Assembly (NCBI RefSeq): GCF_000009985.1
Contig: NC_007626.1
Coordinates: forward strand, 3,093,943 to 3,157,942
Length of the DNA stretch: 64,000 nucleotides
From: Paramagnetospirillum magneticum AMB-1
GTDB lineage: Bacteria > Pseudomonadota > Alphaproteobacteria > Rhodospirillales > Magnetospirillaceae
Direction: 5' to 3'
Position numbers and translations under genes: made by a program. The notes beneath the pieces are model-generated. The model saw only the letters and a program-made list of their open reading frames with translations, did not search any database and was not told the origin of the DNA. Shown piece after piece: positions 8,643 to 16,864 of this stretch (the first letter of the stretch is position 1; every line of letters begins with the position of its first letter).

Positions 8643-8960
8643 ATGGAATTGGAAAAACTTCAGGAAAGCGCCCGCCGGGCCAGCGCATTGCTGAAGGCCA
8701 TGAGCAATGAACACCGCTTGATGATCCTGTGCCAGCTTCTCCCCGGCGAAAAGTCGGTGGGCGAGCTGGAACGCATCATCGGCCTGTCCCAATCGGCGCT
8801 GTCCCAGCATCTGGCCCGCCTGCGCCGCGATTGTCTGGTCACCACGAGGCGCCAGGCGCAGACCATCTTCTACTCTCTGGCCGGAGTAGAAGCGCGTGCG
8901 GTGATCGACACCCTGTACGGGCTTTACTGCAAGCCGGAAGGCGCCGCCTGCGCGGGCTGA
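8643..8960 (+). CDS. ArsR family regulator, SqrR/BigR-like persulfide sensor type
   Basis: 105 residues. A winged-helix dimeric repressor: ELERIIGLSQSALSQHLARLRRDCLV is the helix-turn-helix and ARRQAQTIFYSL-like sequence is the wing. Cys30 (in MILCQLL) and Cys96 (in YGLYCKP) sit at the positions used by SqrR/BigR for tetrasulfide formation in response to reactive sulfur; that assignment is from family knowledge. I start at the ATG at 8643, preceded by AGGAC, rather than the upstream TTG. BigR proteins often control persulfide-handling hydrolases; a metallo-hydrolase lies next door, but convergent and broken. Confidence 0.85.
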   Translation: MELEKLQESARRASALLKAMSNEHRLMILCQLLPGEKSVGELERIIGLSQSALSQHLARLRRDCLVTTRRQAQTIFYSLAGVEARAVIDTLYGLYCKPEGAACAG

Positions 8961-9132
8961 CAGGCTGCTGGAAAGGCCCGCTTGCGCGGCAGGGCTACCG
9001 CCCAGACCCGTTCAGAGGCACAGCCTCCGAACCACCAGTTTTTTTCAGAAAGCTGAAGGGTTCGGGAAGCTGTGCTTCCCGATTGGGGGATCGGGGGCAA
9101 AAGCCCCCGAAGTAGAGCCTTTCCGCAGCCTG
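8961..9132. repeat. 172-bp inverted-repeat element made of several hairpins
   Basis: The ends are near-perfect inverted repeats: CAGGCTGCTGGAAAGG at 8961-8976 and CCTTTCCGCAGCCTG at 9118-9132. Inside are further hairpins: GAGGC/GCCTC (9015-9027), CGGGAAGC/GCTTCCCG (about 9063-9081) and TCGGGGGC-AAAA-GCCCCCGA (9091-9110). It fills the gap between two convergent stop codons exactly. It looks like a MITE or REP-type intergenic repeat that can double as a bidirectional terminator; copy number elsewhere is unknown. Confidence 0.65.
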
Positions 9133-10162
9133 CTAAGCCCGGCGATAGCGCCACACCCCATCCTCCTCCAGAGTTCGCACCACGCGGCCCAGCTTCATCA
9201 GATGATGGAGGTGAGCGAGAGTCTCGCCGGTGGCGAACCCCAGTTGATGGGCATCCAAGGGACGGGTGAACAGCACTTTCAGCACCTGCACCGCGGTTGC
9301 CGGCTGGGCACAGGCCTGCAGGGTCTTGTCCAGGCGTTCGGCATGATGGGCCTTGAGGTCGTCGATGCGGGTGTGCAGCCCCATGAACGGCAAGCCGTGG
9401 GACGGCAGCACCAGAGTGTCCCCGGGCAGATGCCGCAGGGCGGTCCAGGGCATCGAGGAACAGGGACAGCGGCTCGGATTCCGGCTGTTGCGGCCACACG
9501 CCGACGATGGGCGAAATGCGCGGCAGCACCTGATCGCCGGAAATCAGCAGCCCGGCCTCCTCGCAATACAGGCAGGCATGCTCAGGCGAATGGCCGCCGC
9601 CCTCGATCACCCGCCAGCTCCGCCCGCCGACGGACAGGGTATCGCCATGGCGGATGCCGATGACGCGGACCGGAATCACGTCGATGCGCGAGCGATAGGT
9701 GTTGCGCCGCTCCTTCACGCCCTCCAACTGCTCGGCGTCCAGGCCGATGCGGGTATAGTAATGGAGCTGGTTGGCGACGAAATCGGCACTGTCCTCCAGC
9801 CACAGCATGCGGCCGAACAGCCATTCCCGCATCATGGCGGTCAGATCGACGCCCAGCTTGTCACTCAGCCAGCCGGCCAGCCCCATGTGGTCGGGATGAA
9901 AATGGGTGGCGATCAGCCGGTTGACCGTCTTGCCAGCCAAAGGCCCGGCGAAGATGTCCTCCCACAGGGCCTTGGTGGCGTCGTTGCCCAGGCCGGTATC
10001 CACCAGCACCACGCCGTCGCCATCATCGAGAACCCACAGATTGATGTGATCGAGAGCGAAGGGCAGCGGCATGCGAATCCACCGCACCCCCGGCGCCACG
10101 TCCAGCAATTGCGCGGGGGACGGCGGCTCGGTCAGGGGATGGATCAAGGTCGAACGGCTCAC
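9133..10162 (-). pseudogene. MBL-fold metallo-hydrolase interrupted by a one-base frameshift
   Basis: Frame one runs from the GTG at 10162 (good GGGAGAG upstream) through the metallo-beta-lactamase core: LVDTGLGND, ATHFHPDHMGLAGWL, GGGHSPEHACLY and ISGDQVLPRISP. At about 9438-9440, in a run of three G (CCC on the coding strand), the sense moves to another frame, which continues LRHLPGDTLVLPSHGLPFMGLHTRIDDL and a C-terminal winged-helix-like end WRYRRA. Removing one base of that run restores one protein of about 342 residues. Either a recent mutation or a sequencing error. The family hydrolyses thioesters or similar substrates; the specific one is unknown. Confidence 0.8.
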
Positions 10163-10396
10163 GGTGAGACTCTCCCGGTTAATTCGGTAAGTCTTTGCAT
10201 ATTTGACGCAGTGCGACAAGTTTCAAGCGCTTCTGTCATTCCGCACTATAGATGGCGGCAGCCGCATTCAGGGTGGCGGTGGAAATTTTCATGCCTTTGA
10301 TTCAAACCGATTCCGGTAAGAGCCAAATTCTGGCGCATTGAAGTCGGTTTCGGCGTGCCCATGTGAGTCCTCGTTCTGACATCCGAGGAATTATCC
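10163..10396. other. Intergenic region upstream of the MBL gene and TniQ remnant
   Basis: About 234 bases between divergent frames. It should hold the promoter of the minus-strand hydrolase; no distinct operator, repeat or RNA gene stands out. Confidence 0.3.
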
Positions 10397-10798
10397 ATGA
10401 ACGCCGGACGGCCCATCCCCTTGTGGCCGGGGCGGCCTCGGCCGTTGCCGGGTGAGACCTTCTCGTCGTGGTTCTCCAGGACCGCCTGGAGCAACGGCCT
10501 GACGCCGGCCGAGTTGTATGGCGTAGCCACCAACGGTGCCCAGATCCACAGCCGTGACCTGGATCGCTTGGCCGAGCGCCCCCTGCGGGTCCGCCTGTCG
10601 GCGGCCACGGGCATCTCGGCCGACATCCTGGCCGATGCCATGGTCACCCGCTGGGGTGGGCATCTCTACGCGCCTGCCCTGGCGGCCCGGATGCTCGACG
10701 ACTGGCCCCACCGCTTCCATGCGACCTGCGAGGCGGCTGGGGTATCGCGCTGGCAACTGGAACGCACCAGCAGCAGCCCGATGACGCTTCTCAAGTGA
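10397..10798 (+). pseudogene. TniQ-like transposition protein, N-terminal remnant
   Basis: 133 residues. The start PLWPGRPRPLPGETFSSWFSR...NGLTPAELYG matches the opening of TniQ/TnsD-type target-selection proteins (PLPGESLSSWLxRxAxANGL), and DRLAERPLRVRLSAATG fits the next helix. TniQ proteins are usually 300 or more residues with zinc-finger cysteines; only one Cys appears, so this is a truncated or domesticated piece. A TniB-like remnant follows on the same strand, supporting an origin from a Tn402/Tn5053-like or Tn7-like element. Confidence 0.6.
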
Positions 10799-10972
10799 GC
10801 CGCCAGCGGACGACGCCATCGGTCGCCGGCATCGGCTGCTCACCGGAAGAGCAATGGCGGCGCGGCATCATAGGAGACGGCCGCCACAAGGGCACCGGCC
10901 TCCCTGATCCCGTCTCCGACTCCCGTCGATTCTGGCGTGATTTGCGGCCCCACACCGAGCGGCTGGTGCGCC

Positions 10973-11218
10973 ATGCTGCCCGTCCCGCCGGCCAAGACAG
11001 ACCTGGAAGAACGGCTCTCCTACGTACGCCGCACCGGCTGGGTGCCCTATCGGGTCGGACTGAAGTCTCTGACGCTGATGGAGCAGATGATCGAGGCCCC
11101 CAACAGCCACCGGCCGCCCCGCCTGCTGATTCACGGCGACACCAACAACGGCAAGCCCACCATCGCCCTGAAGTTCGCCAAGGATAATCCCCCGGTTCTT
11201 AAGGGGGCCCGGACATAG
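10973..11218 (+). pseudogene. TniB-like AAA ATPase, truncated
   Basis: The frame carries ERLSYVRRTGWVPYRVGLKSLTLMEQMI, then PPRLLIHGDTNNGKPTIALKFAKDNPP, which follows the TniB/TnsC pattern of a recognition helix, the GDTNNGK P-loop and FxxDHPP. The residue after the P-loop lysine is proline in place of serine/threonine, which should impair nucleotide binding. The frame ends about 80 residues in, where full TniB is about 300. The end abuts a GC-rich inverted repeat (around 11189-11208) and a possible IS end. Non-functional remnant. Confidence 0.6.
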
Positions 11219-11221
11219 AAT

Positions 11222-11300
11222 TCAGTCTGCCAGTTTGAGTTTCTGGGCGAGTGTGATGCCGCCGATGGCCGTATTGGGATTCGAATCTCCTCGTTCACCT
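11222..11300 (-). pseudogene. Possible IS transposase C-terminal fragment
   Basis: The reverse strand ends in SNPNTAIGGITLAQKLKLAD-stop, resembling the tail of DDE (IS3/IS481-type) transposases, where H-S/T-A-L/I-G-G-I-T-P-x-x-K/R-L is common. The catalytic region is absent. It sits immediately next to the truncation point of the TniB-like frame, so an insertion followed by deletion is a simple explanation. The resemblance is short and could be chance. Confidence 0.35.
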
Positions 11301-11338
11301 GACCGAGAAAATTCCACGTTCCGATCCCCTTGTTTCCA

Positions 11339-11545
11339 GGGGGGATTACCGGGCGACTGGATCGGAATCATCTGGCGACCCAGTTGGAGATCCTCGGCCC
11401 GCAGGAAATGGGCCGGCTGGCCCGACTGTTCCAGCGGACCTCCCTCGACATGCTCGCCTGCCTGGATCTGGCGGCATCCGATGAGGATCGCGCGACCATT
11501 TCGGCGCTCGCCCACAGGCTGAGTAGCGCCACCGTCGAGGCCGCG
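11339..11545 (+). pseudogene. Histidine phosphotransfer (HPt) domain fragment
   Basis: The plus-strand frame reads LDRNHLATQLEILGPQEMGRLARLFQRTS...DRATISALAHRLSSATVE, matching the HPt four-helix pattern with the phosphoacceptor-type histidine in LAHRLSS. There is no start or ribosome binding site, and the frame merges with unrelated sequence over the nosL-like 3' end. It is probably the tail of a former hybrid kinase left beside the mobile-element scar. Confidence 0.5.
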
Positions 11546-11576
11546 CCGGGTGGCCTGACGCGGGCGTACGTTTGGA

Positions 11577-12065
11577 TTACTTGGCCGAGCCCTTATCAAG
11601 GCTTTTCAGGATCTCGACACCCACCTGATCGAAGGTCAGGATGCTCTTGCCCTTGTGATCGGCCATGAACTCTTCCGCATCCTGCCGGGACGCCAGGGGA
11701 ACCAGTTCGTGCCCCATGGGCCCCAGTACGTCCGAACCGACCACGAAGAAGGCCCCTCGGGCGTCCAGGGTCCTGACGGCGTAGTAATCGGTCACCGCCA
11801 CGATGGCGATGTCGCCCGGACCGTGGCCCGCATCGAACTTGCCCACCTCGCGCATGAACTTGAACAGGTCCTTGGCGCCGTCGAAATAGTGGGTGTGGCC
11901 GTCCTTGAACACCACGGCGGCCACCCATTCCGGATACTTGGCCACGAACATGCCGCAGACCGGGCAGACGCTGTTGGGGCCGGGCGGCGCCACCACCACC
12001 TCGCCCGCCTCCGCCTGGGCGGAGAACAAAACCAGGGACAGCAACAATGCAGCAAGCAGGCGCAT
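11577..12065 (-). CDS. NosL family copper-binding protein
   Basis: 162 residues. NosL proteins are periplasmic Cu(I) chaperones that help metallate nitrous oxide reductase. A signal peptide (about 1-21, LLAALLLSLVLFSAQAEA) precedes the CPVCGMFVAKYPEW metal-binding segment near residues 34-47, then DGAKDLFKFM and the YYAVRTLDARGAFFVVGSDVLGPMG core typical of the family. Unlike many NosL proteins the signal has no lipobox cysteine. AAGGAAACC precedes the ATG. It is the last gene of a long minus-strand operon; nosZ is not in the window, so the client could be another copper enzyme. Confidence 0.85.
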   Translation of the reverse strand: MRLLAALLLSLVLFSAQAEAGEVVVAPPGPNSVCPVCGMFVAKYPEWVAAVVFKDGHTHYFDGAKDLFKFMREVGKFDAGHGPGDIAIVAVTDYYAVRTLDARGAFFVVGSDVLGPMGHELVPLASRQDAEEFMADHKGKSILTFDQVGVEILKSLDKGSAK

Positions 12066-12121
12066 GAGGTTTCCTTGTGAGTTCAAAGGAGTGCCCCTCG
12101 CCGGGGACGGACGCAAAAGGC

Positions 12122-12811
12122 TCACCAGTTGGGCAGGTTTTTCATGACCGCGAAAAAGCGCAGGCCCTGCATCAGGGTGGCGGCGCCCAGGGCGATGACC
12201 ACCACGGCCGCCCCCTTCAGCAGCCAGCCGCGTGCCCGCGAGCCCAGGCAGCCCAGCACCAGGCTCACGAACAGCATGGATGGCAAGGTGCCCAGCCCGA
12301 AGGCCAGCATCAGCGCCCCGCCCTGCCACACCTGCGGCGCCGCCGTCGCCTTGACCGCCACCGCCAGGGTCAGGGCGCAGGGCATCAGTCCGTTCATCAC
12401 CCCGGCCAGGGCCGCTCCCGGCACCGCCCCCTTGGAGGCGGCGGCGAAATAGTATTTCCCGAAGCTGCGCATGGGCATGCCGATCAACGGCAGCCGCCGG
12501 GGCAGCCAGCCCAGGATGTCGAGGCCGAGGGCGATGACCACCAGGCCGGCGACGATCTGAAGGACGCCCTGGACCTTGCCGACGATGCCGGTGGAGACCA
12601 AAGCGAGGCCCAGGGCCGCCGCGACGAGGCCGACCAGCCCATAGATGGAGATCCGCGCCCCGTGATAGGCCAGCGCCGGCAGAGCCCCCCGGCCGTTCTC
12701 GCCCATGCGGACGAAGCAGGCCGAGACCAGCGAGCCGCACATGCCGACGCAATGGCCACTGCCCAGGATGCCGGCCATGAAGGCAAGCGTATAGTCGAGT
12801 TCGCCTCCCAC
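12122..12811 (-). CDS. Sulfite exporter TauE/SafE-like (UreH-type) membrane protein
   Basis: 229 residues with about six membrane helices. The N-terminal GSGHCVGMCGSLV motif (HCxGMCG) and the later LNGLMPCALTLAV-like segment (GLMPCALTL) mark the UreH-type transmembrane family, which often accompanies copper P-type ATPases, cbb3 oxidase assembly genes and cytochrome maturation. The cysteines in membrane motifs suggest metal or thiol traffic. Its start follows the P-ATPase stop directly, with no gap, and it precedes the NosL-like gene by about 56 bases. Confidence 0.85.
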   Translation of the reverse strand: MGGELDYTLAFMAGILGSGHCVGMCGSLVSACFVRMGENGRGALPALAYHGARISIYGLVGLVAAALGLALVSTGIVGKVQGVLQIVAGLVVIALGLDILGWLPRRLPLIGMPMRSFGKYYFAAASKGAVPGAALAGVMNGLMPCALTLAVAVKATAAPQVWQGGALMLAFGLGTLPSMLFVSLVLGCLGSRARGWLLKGAAVVVIALGAATLMQGLRFFAVMKNLPNW

Positions 12812-15229
12812 CTACCGGTCCTTCTGCAGCCGCAGCGAGTTGGTCACCACCGAGACCGAGGACAGTGCCATGGCCGACGAGGCCACCATGGGGCTGAGTT
12901 CCCCCAGGGCGGCGCCAGGAATGGCGATGGTGTTGTAGCCCATGGCCCAGACCAGATTCTGGCGGATGATGCGCATGGTCTTGCGCGACAGCTCGATCAT
13001 CTCGGCCACCTTGGCGATGTCGCCGTTGACCAGGGTGACCGGCGCCGCCTCGATGGCCACGTCGGTGCCGGTGCCGATGGCGAAGCCCACATCGGCGGCG
13101 GCCAGGGCGGGGGCATCGTTGATGCCGTCGCCGATCATGCCGACCGCTTCACCGGCGGCCCGAAGCTCGGCGACGATCTCCTGCTTGCGCGACGGAGAGG
13201 CCTGGGCCACCACCTCGGGAATCCCCACTTCGGCGGCGATGTGACGGGCGGCGGCCTCCACGTCGCCGGTCACCATGATGGTGCGGATGCCCATCTCGTG
13301 CAGGCGGGCGATGGCCGCCGCCGAGGTGGGACGCGGCCGGTCGGAGATGGCGAACAGGGCGGCGAACTTGCCGTCGATTGCGGCCAGGACTGGAGTCTGG
13401 CCGTCGAGGGATGGGAGTTGGTCGACACCGACGCCTTCTTCCGCCAGAAAGGCGGCGCTGCCCACCTGCACCACATGCCGACCCACCCGGGCACGGATGC
13501 CGCGCCCGATCTCGGCCATGAACTCTTCGGCCGAGGAGGGCTCGATCCCACGCGAGCGGGCGTAATCCACCACCGAGCGGCCGAGATGATGCTCGGACCC
13601 CGCCTCGGCGGCGGCGACCAGGGCCAGAACCTGGTCGGGATCAAAGCCCGGCCGGGCCGAGAAATGGGAAACCACAGGGCGCCCTTCCGTCACCGTCCCG
13701 GTCTTGTCGAACACCAGCACGCCGAGCTTCGAAGCCGTCTCCAGCGCCTCGCCGTTGCGGATATAGATGCCGCGCCGCGCCGCCTGTCCGGTGGCCGCCA
13801 TGATGGCGGTGGGCGTGGCGAGCCCCAGGGCGCAGGGGCAGGCGATCAGCAGCACCGACACCGCATTGCCCAGGGCGGTGGATACTCTCGCCCCCCCGGC
13901 CAGCCAGGTGGCGAAGGTCACCCCCGCCACCGCCACCACGCCCGGCACGAAGACCGAGGAAACCCGGTCGGCCAGACGCTGCACCGGCAGCTTGGCGGCC
14001 TGGGCGTGATCGACCATGCGGACGATACCGGCCAGCACGGTGTCCTGGCCCACGGCGGTGGCGCGCATACGGAAGCTACCCGCTCCGTTGATGCAGCCGC
14101 CGATCACCCCGTCGCCCGGCCCCTTGACCACCGGCATGCTTTCGCCCGTGACCATGGATTCGTCCAAGGTGGTGCGGCCGCCGGTGACGGTTCCGTCCAC
14201 CGGCACCCGTTCGCCGGGGCGCACCACCAGGATATCGCCGACCACCAGATCGTCGACGGGCACCACTACCTCGACCTCGTCGCGAACCAGGGTGGCGGTG
14301 GGCGGCTGCAGATCGAGCAGGCGGCGGATGGCGTCGCCCGCCTTGCCCTTGGCCCGCTCCTCCAGCCAGCGGCCCAGCAGCACGAAGGACACGATCCCCG
14401 CCGCCGCCTCGAAATAGAGGTGATGCCTCCCGGCCAGCAGCGAGGCCACCGAATGGCCATAGGCCGCACCCGAGCCCAGGGCGATCAGGGTGTCCATGTT
14501 GGCGGCGCGACTTTTAGCCAGCTTGGCGGCGCGGGAGAAGAACGGACGGCCCGCCCCCAGCACCACCGGGGTGGTCAACGCGAATTCCACTACATGCCAG
14601 AACCGGGATCGCGGCATGGCCATGCCGATGACCATCACCGGCAGGCTGAGCAGACAGGCCACCACGGCGCGGCGCTTGGCGTCTTGCACATGCCTGCGCT
14701 CGCGCTCGACGATCATGCGGCGCTGGGACAGCGTATCCATGGGCCGCGCCTCGTAGCCCAGCGCCCCGATGCGGGCCTCCAGGGCCGGACGGTCCAGAGT
14801 CCCAACCACCGTCGCAGTCGCGGTGGCGTAATTGACGTTGGCGGAGCGGATGGCGGGGTCGCGGTTCAGGCTCATCTGGATCAGGGCGGCGCAGGAGGCG
14901 CAGGTCATGCCCTCCACCGCCACCGAGACCTCGGCCTGTTGGGAGTCATCGCCCAAGGCCGGCGGCGGCGGCTTTTGCCGGGGTGCGCGGGCCACATTGC
15001 CCGCCACGGTGTCGAGCAGCCGCAGCAGGTTTTCGGCCGGCATCCGGCGGGGATCGAAGCGCACGGCCAGCGAGGCCAGCGCCGGCACCACCCGCACCTC
15101 GCCGATGGCGGCGTGCTTGCGCAGCAGGATTTCCAGCAGGCACAGCCGCTCGGCCTCCCCCTTCAGCGCCGGAACCACCACCCGGACCCGGCGCCGCAGT
15201 TGGTGGACGACCTGGATGGCCTCCATCAT
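12812..15229 (-). CDS. Copper-type heavy-metal P1B ATPase
   Basis: 805 residues. Exports Cu(I) (or Ag) across the inner membrane at the cost of ATP. A degenerate N-terminal HMA-like fold is followed by a real HMA domain with GMTCASCAALI near residue 108; the transmembrane CPC motif lies in ACPCALGLATP near residue 466; the phosphorylation site is DKTGTVTEG near residue 509; GDGINDAPAL near residue 702 closes the ATP site. The start is fixed by an ATGA overlap with the upstream gene, whose stop is inside this start. The paired CPC and CxxC fit the CopA/CtpA/FixI class; in this neighbourhood metallation of periplasmic cuproenzymes is as likely as detoxification. Confidence 0.93.
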   Translation of the reverse strand: MMEAIQVVHQLRRRVRVVVPALKGEAERLCLLEILLRKHAAIGEVRVVPALASLAVRFDPRRMPAENLLRLLDTVAGNVARAPRQKPPPPALGDDSQQAEVSVAVEGMTCASCAALIQMSLNRDPAIRSANVNYATATATVVGTLDRPALEARIGALGYEARPMDTLSQRRMIVERERRHVQDAKRRAVVACLLSLPVMVIGMAMPRSRFWHVVEFALTTPVVLGAGRPFFSRAAKLAKSRAANMDTLIALGSGAAYGHSVASLLAGRHHLYFEAAAGIVSFVLLGRWLEERAKGKAGDAIRRLLDLQPPTATLVRDEVEVVVPVDDLVVGDILVVRPGERVPVDGTVTGGRTTLDESMVTGESMPVVKGPGDGVIGGCINGAGSFRMRATAVGQDTVLAGIVRMVDHAQAAKLPVQRLADRVSSVFVPGVVAVAGVTFATWLAGGARVSTALGNAVSVLLIACPCALGLATPTAIMAATGQAARRGIYIRNGEALETASKLGVLVFDKTGTVTEGRPVVSHFSARPGFDPDQVLALVAAAEAGSEHHLGRSVVDYARSRGIEPSSAEEFMAEIGRGIRARVGRHVVQVGSAAFLAEEGVGVDQLPSLDGQTPVLAAIDGKFAALFAISDRPRPTSAAAIARLHEMGIRTIMVTGDVEAAARHIAAEVGIPEVVAQASPSRKQEIVAELRAAGEAVGMIGDGINDAPALAAADVGFAIGTGTDVAIEAAPVTLVNGDIAKVAEMIELSRKTMRIIRQNLVWAMGYNTIAIPGAALGELSPMVASSAMALSSVSVVTNSLRLQKDR

Positions 15230-15903
15230 TTCTTCACCAGCTTGGGACCCGCCCCTTTGCGGTAACGGACCAGCAGGAAGGTCAGGTAGATCACCGTCAG
15301 CCACTGGTAGCGATGAGCCCACGGCCGGGGCAGCCACTGGCCGATGATGCGGTCCCAGTGCTGGCGGATCAGGTAGAAGGCCACCAGGTCGTTGCAGAAA
15401 TGGATCAGCCATTCCTGCAGGTCGACGCCGCCCGGGATGGGCTTTCCGGTCTTGATAGCGACGATCTGGCGCACCACCTCGGCCTTGGCCCGGAGGTCGT
15501 CATAGCGTCGGCGGACCGCCTGGACCGGGGCACAGGCCTTGAGGCGGTCGAGCCAGCCGGCCGGAACCGGCTCCTCGCCCGGGGCCGGCGGTTCGCGGTC
15601 CAGGTCCACCGCCTCGGCCACCAGCCCGGCCAGCACCCGGACGATGTCGGCCAGGGGACAGACATCCTCGAACCAGCGGATGGAGAGCTTGCCCGCGCCG
15701 GTGAAGACGTGGACACGGTAGACGCCCTCGATCACCTCCAGCCCGCCGGTCAGCACCGCCGCCGCCTCGGGCGTGCAAAGCGGCTCGGGCAGGTCGAAGC
15801 GGACATGGCCCTCGGCGCGATACCGCACGGCCATGCCCCGCCACAGAACCCTGGCACGCGCCTCGCGGGCGGCCTGGGCCGCCTTCCCCCTTCCTCCAAT
15901 CAT
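15226..15903 (-). CDS. HMA2-like domain protein with C-terminal membrane segment
   Basis: 225 residues. Residues about 25-110 resemble a heavy-metal-associated fold of the HMA2 type (RYRAEGHVRFDLPEPL, VEGVYRVHVF-like IEGVYRVHVFTGAGKLSIRW) but lack the CxxC pair. A hydrophobic segment near residues 165-215 (VAFYLIRQHW, LTVIYLTFLLVRY) suggests membrane anchoring. Translationally coupled (ATGA) to the P-type ATPase, so it is probably an accessory or metal-transfer subunit. No precise function is known to me. Confidence 0.75.
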   Translation of the reverse strand: MIGGRGKAAQAAREARARVLWRGMAVRYRAEGHVRFDLPEPLCTPEAAAVLTGGLEVIEGVYRVHVFTGAGKLSIRWFEDVCPLADIVRVLAGLVAEAVDLDREPPAPGEEPVPAGWLDRLKACAPVQAVRRRYDDLRAKAEVVRQIVAIKTGKPIPGGVDLQEWLIHFCNDLVAFYLIRQHWDRIIGQWLPRPWAHRYQWLTVIYLTFLLVRYRKGAGPKLVKK

Positions 15904-15919
15904 GGCCGCAGCCTCCCCG

Positions 15920-16213
15920 CTATTCCTTGGCCTTGGCTTCCTCGGCCTCGCGGGTCTCCTCGACCAGATCGGCCAGGTTCTCCTTGGCGTTCAGCACCAT
16001 GTCCTTGCCCATGTCGCCGGCCTTGGCCACAGCGGCGGTGATCTCCTTGCGGTACTTGTAGCCGTAATAGCCGATGGCGATTCCCGCCCCCAGCATCACC
16101 ACCGGGTTGAGCAGCAAACGCCCGAACAGACTCCGTCCCGCCACATATCCAACAGTCATCACAGCCCCCTTTCCAAGTTCATGTCCAAGATGGTTGGTTT
16201 CATTGCTCATCAT
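15920..16213 (-). CDS. Small glycine-rich membrane protein, 97 aa
   Basis: 97 residues starting MMSNETNHLGHELGKG. One or two hydrophobic stretches (LLNPVVMLGAGIAIGYYGYKY) carry a GxxxG-like small-residue pattern, followed by a long charged helix (KEITAAVAKAGDMGKDMVLNAKENLADLVEETREAEE). AGGGGAC precedes the ATG at 16213, which overlaps the 3' end of the upstream metal-binding gene. Unknown function; position suggests a membrane partner of the metal transporter. Confidence 0.7.
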   Translation of the reverse strand: MMSNETNHLGHELGKGAVMTVGYVAGRSLFGRLLLNPVVMLGAGIAIGYYGYKYRKEITAAVAKAGDMGKDMVLNAKENLADLVEETREAEEAKAKE

Positions 16214-16379
16214 TTTTTGTCCCCTTATCCTCGACGGCATCCGGGTTCAGCATCACCCAGATCCCCCGGCAGCCTTCGCAGCAAAAGGCGTATTCCCGCC
16301 CAGAGGCCTTCAAGTGTAGGCCGTCCTTGAGCACCGGCAGACCGCAAAGGTCGCAGCTCTGCTCCGGCGTATTGTTCAT
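16200..16379 (-). CDS. Small metal-binding protein (P-ATPase metal-binding / YHS-TRASH-like)
   Basis: 59 residues with two cysteine knuckles, SCDLCGLPV and AFCCEGCRGIWVML. This matches the metal-binding domain normally fused to the N-terminus of FixI-type copper ATPases, here as a free-standing protein. It likely binds Cu or Zn in the cytoplasm and hands it to the ATPase encoded downstream. ATGA coupling with the thioredoxin gene upstream fixes the start. Confidence 0.8.
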   Translation of the reverse strand: MNNTPEQSCDLCGLPVLKDGLHLKASGREYAFCCEGCRGIWVMLNPDAVEDKGTKNDEQ

Positions 16380-16864
16380 AGCAGCTCCTCCAGCTTGCGG
16401 CGGAAGGTGGCCTCGTCGGTCTCGCCCAGGATGCGGCCTTTGATCCTGCCGTCGCGGCCGACGAACAGGGTCATGGGCAGGCCGGTGACGCCGTATTGCC
16501 GGGTGACCTTGGAGCCGGGGTCCAGCAGCACCGGATAGGTCACGCCCAGCTTGGCGACGAATCCGTCGATGTCGCCCTTGTCCTGGCCGGCATTGACCGC
16601 CAGAACCTCGAAGCCCCTGTCGCGGGACTGGCTCCACACGGCCTGGATCATCTTCATTTCGTCCTTACAGAATGGGCACCACGTCGCCCAGAACCGCACC
16701 ACCACCACCTTGCCGGACAGTTGGGCGGGATAATCCACCACCGCCCCGTCCAGGGCGCTCAGCTTAAAGGCGGGCGGCGCATCGCCCACATGGGGGGCCT
16801 TGCCCCCCTCCTCGCCGCACCCAGCCAACAGCAGCAGGACGGCCAACAGACGGAACGCTCTCAT
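16376..16864 (-). CDS. TlpA-like thioredoxin-fold lipoprotein
   Basis: 162 residues. A lipoprotein signal (LLAVLLLLAGC, lipidated Cys about residue 16) puts it on the periplasmic face. The thioredoxin active site is WATWCPFCKDEM near residue 66, and the cis-proline loop is GVTGLPMTLFVGRDG near residue 130. TlpA/ResA proteins reduce cysteines of copper chaperones and cytochrome c. It overlaps the CPFC membrane protein gene upstream and the small metal-binding gene downstream by ATGA junctions. Confidence 0.92.
   Translation of the reverse strand: MRAFRLLAVLLLLAGCGEEGGKAPHVGDAPPAFKLSALDGAVVDYPAQLSGKVVVVRFWATWCPFCKDEMKMIQAVWSQSRDRGFEVLAVNAGQDKGDIDGFVAKLGVTYPVLLDPGSKVTRQYGVTGLPMTLFVGRDGRIKGRILGETDEATFRRKLEELL

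Noticed and set aside
12077..15265. Plus-strand open frame of about 1060 codons opposite the P-type ATPase and its neighbours
   Set aside because: High-GC shadow frame: composition is Gly/His/Gln/Arg-rich without motifs, while the minus strand has complete ATPase, SafE-like and HMA-like genes with all signatures.
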